Made by a program: the position numbers and the translations under genes. Shown here piece by piece: positions 6,454-12,035 of a stretch of DNA of 12,035 nucleotides (position 1 is the stretch's first letter; every line of letters begins with the position of its first letter). The stretch spans positions 1 through 12,035 of the forward strand of contig JANNGZ010000068.1 of assembly GCA_031404155.1 (NCBI GenBank), in the 5' to 3' direction. This DNA comes from JANNGZ01 sp031404155 (GTDB lineage: Bacteria > Pseudomonadota > Gammaproteobacteria > Burkholderiales > Burkholderiaceae_C). Below the pieces are notes generated by a model. That model was given only the letters and a program-made list of their open reading frames with translations, was not told the origin of the DNA and did no database searches.

Positions 6454-7277
6454 TTCGGCCCGCGCAGCCGCACCCGGTTCGGCCGTTGCGCCGGTGTCAG
6501 CTCGAACCACTCGGCATGTTTGGTGAACAGCTTGGCCGACGAACCGCTGCGCGAAAGCAAGCCGCGCTGGCGCAGCCGCTCCGCCGCCGCTTGCAGCCCG
6601 ACGCCGTCGCGCACTTCCGGCAGGGCCTCGACGATCTCCGCGATGTCTGCGGGCACGGCCGGCGCGGGTGCAATCGCCCCACCGCGGGCGCCACGCCGCG
6701 CCGCTGGCTTCACCACCGCCACCGCTTCAGCGGCCCTGTCGTTCATCGGCGGCTGCGAGCGTGTAGCAGCGGGCTTGTTCGGCGTGGGCAAGGCCGCCGC
6801 GGCCACGCCCTTGCGCGCACGCGCCCGCGCCGCGCCATGCGCGAGCTCGATGAACTCGTCGTACACCAGCTTCACCTCGTCGCCGGTCTTGCCGAGTTGG
6901 CCCAGCCCGACCACGCGGCAACCCTTCTCGCGCAGGCGCGCCACCAGCGGCGCGAAGTCGGAGTCCGACGACGCGATGGCCACCGCATCGGGCCGCTCCG
7001 CGAGTACCAGGTCCATCGCGTCGACCGCGAGCGCGATGTCGGTGGAATTCTTCCCCGCGGCCAGGTTCACCATCGGCCGAATGCCCAGCCGCTTGAACAG
7101 CTTCTGGTTCGCCACCGCCGACTCGGCGGTGCAGTAGGCGCGGCGCACATGCACCGCGTGGTACATGTCGAGCAGGCGCTGCACCGCCTGCTCGATCACA
7201 TCGGCCGAGACGTTGTCGGCGTCGATCAGCAGTGCGATACGGGGTTCGGCGGCGCGAGAGTTGGTGTGGGCAGTCAT
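6450..7277 (-). CDS. NYN domain (PIN-like) putative RNase with C-terminal OST-HTH/LOTUS-like domain
   Basis: This 275-residue protein carries an N-terminal NYN/LabA-like fold. It begins RIALLIDADNVSAD with Asp19 and Asp21, continues with AGKNSTDIALAVDAMDL (Asp80, Asp86) and ends with AIASSDSDFAPLVARLREKG (Asp105, Asp107). These acidic residues form the metal-binding site of PIN-like nucleases. After about residue 150 comes a basic, Ala/Pro-rich linker. The C-terminal 70 residues (GVGLQAAAERLRQRG ... LFTKHAEWFEL ... RVRLRG) resemble the OST-HTH/LOTUS domain, which often binds RNA. The predicted role is RNA cleavage or turnover in the cytoplasm; the target is unknown. ATG 7277 is preferred over a GTG at 7292, since both lack a clear ribosome-binding site and the domain starts at residue 13. 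Its stop overlaps the DUF3025 start, and it diverges from cas3. The NYN call is strong; the LOTUS call is moderate. Confidence 0.9.
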   Translation of the reverse strand: MTAHTNSRAAEPRIALLIDADNVSADVIEQAVQRLLDMYHAVHVRRAYCTAESAVANQKLFKRLGIRPMVNLAAGKNSTDIALAVDAMDLVLAERPDAVAIASSDSDFAPLVARLREKGCRVVGLGQLGKTGDEVKLVYDEFIELAHGAARARARKGVAAAALPTPNKPAATRSQPPMNDRAAEAVAVVKPAARRGARGGAIAPAPAVPADIAEIVEALPEVRDGVGLQAAAERLRQRGLLSRSGSSAKLFTKHAEWFELTPAQRPNRVRLRGPK

Positions 7278-7292
7278 GGGCCGTATTGTCAC

Positions 7293-7322
7293 GCGCCGCG
7301 ACGACGCATCGCGATGCGGCGC
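7293..7322. promoter_or_regulatory. Nested inverted repeat in NYN/cas3 divergent region
   Basis: GCATCGCGATGC (7306-7317) is a perfect 12-bp palindrome. Overlapping it, GCGCCGC (7293-7299) and GCGGCGC (7316-7322) form a second 7-bp inverted repeat with a 16-base loop. It sits 15 bases upstream of the NYN ATG and 160 bases upstream of the chosen cas3 start, where an operator for either gene would be expected. The regulator is unknown, and GC-rich DNA gives chance palindromes, so function is uncertain. Confidence 0.4.
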
Positions 7323-7343
7323 CTCGGGTAATCCCGTTGACGA

Positions 7344-7360
7344 GGCTCACGCCGTGAGCC
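7344..7360. promoter_or_regulatory. Perfect dyad GGCTCAC-N3-GTGAGCC upstream of cas3
   Basis: Two perfect 7-base arms separated by GCC form a 17-base dyad in the divergent region. A TTGACG hexamer (7337-7342) just precedes it and could serve as a -35 element, but no acceptable -10 lies 17 bases further on. The dyad could be an operator or an RNA hairpin in the cas leader. It does not match the usual type I-E CRISPR repeat, which is built around a GC-rich CCCCGC/GCGGGG stem. Confidence 0.4.
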
Positions 7361-7482
7361 GGGGCGGCGACAGAATGGCAGCAAAGCAACCGAGCGATGA
7401 GCATGAACGCACCGAGCTACTTCCGGCATTGCTCGACCAAGACGAACTCAAGCTCTGTCATCCAAACCAACGGCGAGATCTG

Positions 7483-10161
7483 ATGCAGTTCGAATCGCTT
7501 TCCGACGCTGCAAGATCGATCTGGGCCAAGAGCGGCGACCCGAGCGGCCACGGTCTCCTGGCCCACATACTGGATGTGGCGGCCGTCGCTGAACAGATTC
7601 TCAAACGCGAGTCACCAATCGCCTTGCGCCGTCCCGCTGCAGCTTTGGGCTTACCTGAAACGCAGGTCATCCGCTGGCTCGCAGCGATGGTCGGTCTGCA
7701 TGACATCGGCAAAGCGATCCCGGGCTTTCAGGGCAAGTGGGACGCCGGTCGCGTGGCCGATGAGGCGGCGGGCCTGGGGTTCCCCGACCGGCTGATGAGC
7801 GTCGATGCACATGACCTTGCCAGCGCGTTTGAGTTGCGCACCTTGTTGACACCTGCGCTTGGCAGGCATGCCGCCAGTGTGGCGACCGCGGTAGCCGCGC
7901 ATCACGGCCACGTCTTCCTGCCGAATGAAATCAACGATGCACGCCGCGTCGGCGAGCCTGCTGAGTGGCCTGCGGCGAGGCGCGAGCTGTTCGATGCCTA
8001 TTGGTCCACCTTGGCGCCACCGACGCTGCGGGATGGTGCGGCCGGCCTCGATTTGCCCCTGCTGTCGTGGCTCGCTGGCCTCACCAGCACGTCAGACTGG
8101 ATCGGCTCGAACGTCGAGTGGTTTGCACCGGGTGAGCGCGCACCCAGTTTCGCCGCACACCATGCCAACAGCCTGCGTCTCGCTAGCGATGCGCTCGACG
8201 CAATTGGCTGGCCTCGCCACCGTGCGCTGTTGCGGGAAACTGCCTCGGCCGACGCGCTGACAGCGCGCATCGTCGGTGTGTCGGGCCTTCATGCTCGCCC
8301 GCTGCAGCTTGCCGCCGATCGGCTGTTGGACGAGGTGCGAGCACCAGCTCTGCTCATCGTCGAAGCCCCGATGGGCGAGGGCAAGACAGAACTCGCGTTA
8401 CTGGCCCACCTGCGGCTGCAGGCAGCGCTGGGCCACCGCGGCCTATACATAGGCTTACCGACGCAGGCGACCGGCAACGCCATGTTCGACCGCGCCTTGC
8501 GCTTCTTGCGAGCGTTCGGTAGCGACCAGCGTTTGGACATCCAACTGGCCCATGGCGGCGCGATGCTCGACGAGCGCCTGGTGGAACTGCGAGGTATTCA
8601 CGGCGAGGCCGGCGACAGCGTGCGTTCATCGGCATGGTTCTCCCAACGGCGCCGGCCGCTGATCTCGCCCTACGGCGTCGGCACCATTGATCAAGCCCTG
8701 TTGGCTACGCTAAACGTCAAACACCACTTCGTTCGTTTGTGGGGTCTGGCGAACCGGGTCGTGGTGCTCGATGAAGTGCATGCTTACGACACCTACACCA
8801 GCGGCCTGATCGAGTCACTGTTGCGCTGGCTGAAGGCCCTTGGTTGCTCGGTTGTGCTCATGAGTGCGACGCTGCCACGACAAAGGCGTGACGCGCTCTT
8901 GCAGGCCTGGAGTGTGGCGCCCGGCGACGCGCCTGCGCTGGCCTACCCTCGCATCCTGCTGGCCAGCGACGGCGGCGTGAAAGGCGAAAGCTATGCATCC
9001 CGCGAGTTGGCACCGATCGAACTGCAAGCGCTGGACGAAGAGCTGGAAAGCCTTGCCACCTGCGCCTTCGAGCGGATCGGCCAAGGCGGCTGTGGTGCCG
9101 TGGTCGTGAACACGGTGGATCGTGCACAGCAGCTCTACACCAAGCTGCATGAACGCCTGTCGAACGATGTGACGTTGATGCTTTTCCATGCGCGCTTTCC
9201 CGCTGACGAACGCAGCGAAAGGGAGAACGCCGTGCTCGCCACATTCGGCAAGACCGGGTCCAGACCGGAGCGCGCGCTGCTGATCGCCACGCAGGTGGTG
9301 GAGCAAAGCCTCGACATCGATTTCGACTTCCTCATCACAGACCTGGCTCCGGTGGACCTGCTGCTGCAGCGCGCCGGGCGGTTGCATCGCCACGTACGTG
9401 AACGCCCGTCCGCCCATCGGCAGCCGCGCCTGGTGGTTTCCGGCTTGCTGGCGAATCGTCTACCTGAACTGAAAAAAACCGCCTGGGGCGTCATCTACGA
9501 CCCCTACATTCTTTGCCGCACCTGGGCCTTCGTATCGCGAGAGACTCGCTGGCAGTTGCCGCAGGATATCGACCGGCTGGTGCAGACGGTTTATGGCGAC
9601 GCAGAGCTTCCCGCCGGGCTTGACACGAAGGCCGAGCACTACATCCTCGTCGAGGCCGACGGCATACACCGGGCCGACGCGATCCATGAGCGCCGTTTGG
9701 CGGCCAACGCGGTACTGGACGCCGACGCCGAACCGCAGAACGCCTACGTGGGAAAGCCGCGCGGCTCCGCGGAAGGTGACTTCCCTGGCATCCGGAACGT
9801 GACGCGCCTGGGCGAAGACAGCATCACCGTCATGCCAGTGCACACCGACCACGGCGCGTGGCGGCTGCGTCCCGGCGACGCGCCATTCGACCCCGCCGTG
9901 AAGCCGTCAATCGGCTTGGCCAAGGACATGCTCGCCCGCCAGCTCAAGCTGAGCCGCAGGGACGTCGTGAAGGCGCTGCGCGACGCCGAAATACCGAAGG
10001 GCTTTGCCGAGCACCCCTGGCTGCGCGACGTCAAACCACTGTGCCTGCTGGACGGTGCGGTGACCTTCGGCAAGTTGCAAGTCCGGCTCGACCCGGTGCT
10101 GGGCATCATCTATCGGCAGATCGACGCTACGCCCCCCAATTCCCAGGAGACCAGCCCATGA
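7483..10161 (+). CDS. cas3: CRISPR-associated helicase/nuclease Cas3, type I-E
   Basis: This 892-residue enzyme is recruited by Cascade to the displaced strand of an R-loop, nicks it and degrades target DNA 3' to 5' using ATP. The N-terminal HD nuclease is complete: His28 (LLAHILDVAAVA), His73-Asp74 (GLHDIGKA) and His140-His141 (AVAAHHGH). The SF2 helicase follows. Walker A is EAPMGEGKT (294-302, Lys301), the DEVH box spans 430-433, SAT is 461-463, QVVEQSLDID is 604-613, and motif VI QRAGRLHRH is 629-637. The C-terminal domain closes the protein. No key residue is missing and the length is normal. I chose ATG 7483 because Cas3 N-termini usually read a few residues before WAKS; a GGCGAG lies 5 bases upstream. 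An in-frame ATG at 7375 would add 36 non-conserved residues. It is the first gene of the operon and its TGA overlaps the casA ATG. Codon choice includes some rarer TTA and ATA codons. Confidence 0.96.
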   Translation: MQFESLSDAARSIWAKSGDPSGHGLLAHILDVAAVAEQILKRESPIALRRPAAALGLPETQVIRWLAAMVGLHDIGKAIPGFQGKWDAGRVADEAAGLGFPDRLMSVDAHDLASAFELRTLLTPALGRHAASVATAVAAHHGHVFLPNEINDARRVGEPAEWPAARRELFDAYWSTLAPPTLRDGAAGLDLPLLSWLAGLTSTSDWIGSNVEWFAPGERAPSFAAHHANSLRLASDALDAIGWPRHRALLRETASADALTARIVGVSGLHARPLQLAADRLLDEVRAPALLIVEAPMGEGKTELALLAHLRLQAALGHRGLYIGLPTQATGNAMFDRALRFLRAFGSDQRLDIQLAHGGAMLDERLVELRGIHGEAGDSVRSSAWFSQRRRPLISPYGVGTIDQALLATLNVKHHFVRLWGLANRVVVLDEVHAYDTYTSGLIESLLRWLKALGCSVVLMSATLPRQRRDALLQAWSVAPGDAPALAYPRILLASDGGVKGESYASRELAPIELQALDEELESLATCAFERIGQGGCGAVVVNTVDRAQQLYTKLHERLSNDVTLMLFHARFPADERSERENAVLATFGKTGSRPERALLIATQVVEQSLDIDFDFLITDLAPVDLLLQRAGRLHRHVRERPSAHRQPRLVVSGLLANRLPELKKTAWGVIYDPYILCRTWAFVSRETRWQLPQDIDRLVQTVYGDAELPAGLDTKAEHYILVEADGIHRADAIHERRLAANAVLDADAEPQNAYVGKPRGSAEGDFPGIRNVTRLGEDSITVMPVHTDHGAWRLRPGDAPFDPAVKPSIGLAKDMLARQLKLSRRDVVKALRDAEIPKGFAEHPWLRDVKPLCLLDGAVTFGKLQVRLDPVLGIIYRQIDATPPNSQETSP
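10145..10150 (+). promoter_or_regulatory. Ribosome-binding site of casA
   Basis: AGGAGA stands 7 bases before the ATG at 10158, inside the end of cas3. It fixes the casA start at the ATGA overlap, although the casA frame is open for 100 codons further upstream. Confidence 0.8.
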
Positions 10162-11759
10162 ATGCTGTTTCGACGGTGGTACCTGCGCTCAACTTGCTCG
10201 ATACCCCGTGGCTGCCGGTGCGCATGCTGGACGGGCAGGTCATGGAGGTTGGGCTGCTGGAGCTGTTCGAGCGCGCCTCGCAGATCGAAGGCCTGGCCGA
10301 AACCTCGCCACCCAACCTCGTGGCGCTGTATCGGCTATTGCTGGCCATTACGCACCGAGCGCTTACCCGAAGCCTCGGCACATGGACAGACCGCGACCGC
10401 GCGCGCTGGTATCGCGAGGGCCTGCCCGCTGAAGCGCTGATCGACTACCTGCACCATTGGCGCGAACGCTTCTGGGTCTTCCACCCCGAGCACCCGTTCA
10501 TGCAGGTGGCGGCACTGGCCGAGGATAAAGAGACGCGGGACAAACTGAAGCCGTGGACGAAGATAGCGCTCGGCCGAGCGGCCGGCGATAGCCCGGTTGT
10601 CTTCGACCACAACGTCGATACGGACCCGACGCAGATTAGTGCGAACGAAGCTATACGCAACCTTTTGGGCTATCTGCAGTTTGTGCCTGGTGGCCTCATC
10701 AAGGTTCTACGAACTTCGGACAATGGCGGGCCTTTGGCAAACTGCGCCGCTGTCCTTCCTGTCGGCACCAACCTTTGTCAAACCATCGCGCTTGCATTGC
10801 ATCCGCCGGCCAAGACTGACGCCGATACGCCTACATGGGAGAGGACTCCTCCAACGATCGCGGCTCTCTGCGAGCCGGCAACTCTCGCAGCCGGATACGT
10901 CGACTGCTACACCAGGCAAACCCGCGCGGTCCTCGTCAGATTCGATGCCGACACGCCGCTCCTCGTCCGGTGTGTCTGTCTGGCTGCCGGCATGGCGCTT
11001 CGGGACGACGCAAACGCACCGGACCCCATGACACCACTACGCCTGAGCAGCACAGGCCCTATCCCTCTACGCTTGAGCGAAGGAAGGGCCCTCTGGCGCG
11101 ATCTGGCGACGCTCATGCCGAATCCAACGAACGACTCGGTACCTGCGGGAGTTCTGGGCTGGGCGGCAAATTTGCTGGAGGCAGCAGGGATCTTCGATGC
11201 CGATGTTCCGGTCATGGTCGCTGGCGTTGCCCAGGATCCGCGCAAGGCAGCCAAATCGGTTCGGTGGCGCAATGAGAGGTACAGGTTGCCGGCATCTGCA
11301 CTGCTTGACATTGAGGTAGCCCAGGAGATTCGATCTCGGCTGCGTGAGGCAAATGATCTGTACGAGGTCGTCGAAAGGATTGCGGCTGACATGCTCGCAA
11401 AAGCGATGCCCGATCCCCTCAGCAAAGACACGCGGTCCAGAGCCCGTGCGTTGCTGGATTCAGGGCCCTTCGCGACCGCCTACTTCTCGAACGCAGAGCG
11501 CAACCTCCCATCACTTCTGCAAAGCGTCGCGCGCAGCGAGTTGGACGCTGCACATGCCCAGTGGTCTGCCGCTCTGCTGCGCGCCTCGCAAGCGGCTTGG
11601 GACGCCGCACGCAGCATGCTGGGTCAGTCGGCTTCCGCGCTGCGGGCCGAAGCCAGCTGCTACGGCAAATACCAATCTGCCATCAAGGATGTTCGGATGG
11701 CTGCCGCTTCGGCGCAGAACTCCGCCAGCACAACCGCGCCGCAGGAGGCTTCAGCATGA
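10158..11759 (+). CDS. casA: Cascade large subunit CasA/Cse1, type I-E
   Basis: This is the large subunit of the type I-E Cascade complex. It recognises the PAM, helps open target DNA and recruits Cas3. The 533 residues compare with about 500 in the E. coli protein. Family features in order are LNLLDTPWLPV (11-21), LLELFERA (about 31-38), the HPEHPFMQ element (109-116), and a central GGPLANCAAVLPVGTNLCQTIALAL stretch matching the conserved region that contacts the crRNA 5' end. A helical C-terminal bundle follows, ending with a YGKYQSAI segment. The last 20 or so residues are Ala/Ser/Thr-rich and probably disordered. The start is set by the AGGAGA site and the ATGA overlap with cas3; the end overlaps the casB ATG the same way. 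The coding looks somewhat less GC-rich than neighbouring chromosomal genes, consistent with horizontal transfer of the cas locus. Subtype I-E follows from the cas3-casA-casB order. Confidence 0.93.
   Translation: MNAVSTVVPALNLLDTPWLPVRMLDGQVMEVGLLELFERASQIEGLAETSPPNLVALYRLLLAITHRALTRSLGTWTDRDRARWYREGLPAEALIDYLHHWRERFWVFHPEHPFMQVAALAEDKETRDKLKPWTKIALGRAAGDSPVVFDHNVDTDPTQISANEAIRNLLGYLQFVPGGLIKVLRTSDNGGPLANCAAVLPVGTNLCQTIALALHPPAKTDADTPTWERTPPTIAALCEPATLAAGYVDCYTRQTRAVLVRFDADTPLLVRCVCLAAGMALRDDANAPDPMTPLRLSSTGPIPLRLSEGRALWRDLATLMPNPTNDSVPAGVLGWAANLLEAAGIFDADVPVMVAGVAQDPRKAAKSVRWRNERYRLPASALLDIEVAQEIRSRLREANDLYEVVERIAADMLAKAMPDPLSKDTRSRARALLDSGPFATAYFSNAERNLPSLLQSVARSELDAAHAQWSAALLRASQAAWDAARSMLGQSASALRAEASCYGKYQSAIKDVRMAAASAQNSASTTAPQEASA
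11743..11748 (+). promoter_or_regulatory. Ribosome-binding site of casB
   Basis: A consensus AGGAGG lies 7 bases before the ATG at 11756, inside the end of casA. It confirms the casB start even though the gene itself is truncated. Confidence 0.85.
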
Positions 11760-11971
11760 GCGACTACACCGAAGCATTCATCGCCCATCTGCAATCGCTG
11801 GCCGTGCGTGATCGCGGCGCGTTGGCCGCGTTGCGTCGCAGCCTGGGCTTCGCGCCGGGCGCCTACCCGCCGGCATACCCCAGCGTCGAACGCTTCGCGG
11901 TACAGGGCGGTGACAAGGACTCGTTGCGTCAGGCGCTCTATCTGACCGCGGGGCTGTTCGTGGGCTCATAA
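11756..11971 (+). CDS. casB: Cascade small subunit CasB/Cse2, truncated 3'
   Basis: CasB forms the dimeric inner belly of Cascade that stabilises the R-loop. The visible protein starts MSDYTEAFIAHLQSLA and continues with DRGALAALRRSLG, YPSVERF and DSLRQALYLTAGLF, all typical of the N-terminal part of CasB (RALALLRRSLG and ALYLVAGLFALHP in relatives). It ends at residue 71, whereas the family is usually 150-200 residues. The break comes directly after the conserved AGLF: codons from 11961 on are initiator tRNA sequence, and the TAA stop (11969-11971) is made of the tRNA's anticodon-loop bases. The product as written would be non-functional. ATG 11756 overlaps the casA stop and has a perfect ribosome-binding site. 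Whether the truncation is real or an assembly error cannot be decided from the sequence. Confidence 0.88.
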   Translation: MSDYTEAFIAHLQSLAVRDRGALAALRRSLGFAPGAYPPAYPSVERFAVQGGDKDSLRQALYLTAGLFVGS

Positions 11972-12009
11972 CCCAAAGGTCGGGGGTTCAAATCCCCCCC
12001 CCGCAACCA
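11961..12009 (+). tRNA. 3' fragment of initiator tRNA-fMet (CAT)
   Basis: From 11961 the sequence reads as the anticodon arm onward of a bacterial initiator tRNA. GGG-CTCATAA-CCC (anticodon CAT at 11967-11969) has the three consecutive G-C pairs specific to initiators. The AGGTC variable loop, a 5-bp GGGGG/CCCCC T-stem with TTCAAAT loop, and the acceptor strand CCCCGCA followed by ACCA complete it. The T-loop and variable loop are those of fMet tRNAs, and an A at position 72 fits the initiator C1-A72 mismatch. The acceptor 5' strand, D-arm and first anticodon-stem base are missing; casB coding sequence stands in their place. By chance or by mechanism, casB carries CGCGGGG at 11947-11953, the expected 5' acceptor strand. 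The fragment is followed by TTTTT (12011-12015). It cannot fold as a normal tRNA. Confidence 0.82.
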
Positions 12010-12035
12010 ATTTTTCATTCCAGGGCCGGATCGCC
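12010..12035. other. Tail after tRNA fragment, no gene seen
   Basis: The last 26 bases hold a run of five T (12011-12015), possibly the terminator tail of the tRNA transcription unit, and nothing else recognisable. They presumably belong to the tRNA locus, not to the cas operon. Confidence 0.4.

Noticed and set aside
7293..7360. Dyads as remnants of a CRISPR repeat
   Set aside because: Neither dyad resembles the type I-E repeat consensus, and there is no repeat-spacer periodicity.
7165..7482. cas3 starting at the most distal in-frame start (7165)
   Set aside because: That extension overlaps the divergent NYN gene's coding region and encodes nothing Cas3-like.
9858..10157. 100-residue upstream extension of CasA
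   Set aside because: It lies wholly within the end of cas3, is Arg/Ala-rich, and the ATG at 10158 has both a ribosome-binding site and the expected family N-terminus.
11961..12009. An elongator tRNA-Met
   Set aside because: Three G-C pairs next to the anticodon loop, the AGGTC variable loop, the TTCAAAT T-loop and the CCCCGCA-ACCA acceptor are initiator features.

Overview
The window looks like part of the chromosome of a high-GC Betaproteobacterium, probably of the Burkholderiales. The lineage rests on four things: the class-A RNase P RNA with its adjacent DUF3025 gene, a Bcr/CflA-type MFS pump, GC-rich coding with strong third-position G/C preference, and a proteobacterial type I-E cas operon. 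The lineage is an inference from family resemblance, not a search result. Both extremities (about the first 190 bases and the last 75) look foreign to their neighbours, so the natural part is roughly 190 to 11960.

Layout. 1 to about 200: C-terminal end of an IS200-like/REP-associated (Y1) transposase, fused at a sharp junction to a TonB-dependent receptor that lacks its signal peptide and TonB box (to 2692). 2745-3896: a stand-alone MetE-like, cobalamin-independent methionine synthase catalytic domain, same strand. 3897-3963: a convergent gap with a short 12-bp tandem repeat. The minus strand then carries, in transcription order, a NYN/OST-HTH putative RNase (7277 to 6450), a DUF3025 protein (6453 to 5671), RNase P RNA (5674 to 5223) and a Bcr/CflA drug exporter (5169 to 3964). 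These are packed with overlaps or gaps of at most 53 bases.

Divergent from the NYN gene, across a 205-base region with two perfect dyads, starts a type I-E CRISPR-Cas effector operon: cas3 (7483-10161), casA/cse1 (10158-11759) and casB/cse2 (from 11756). The genes are joined by ATGA stop/start overlaps, which indicates translational coupling. casB is cut after about 68 codons and continues directly into the 3' part of an initiator tRNA-fMet gene (11961-12009). No CRISPR array, cas1, cas2 or casC-E is visible.

How the genes work together. Cas3 is the nuclease-helicase recruited to R-loops by Cascade, of which CasA and CasB are the large and small subunits; the rest should lie downstream in an intact genome. 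The NYN gene, DUF3025 gene and rnpB share strand and spacing and may be co-transcribed. The receptor and MetE-like enzyme could share a transcript, but no shared substrate can be named. The most important points for a second look are the two end junctions (biological rearrangement or attachment site versus assembly chimera), the DUF3025 stop codon lying inside helix P1 of RNase P RNA, and the NYN/cas divergent regulatory region.
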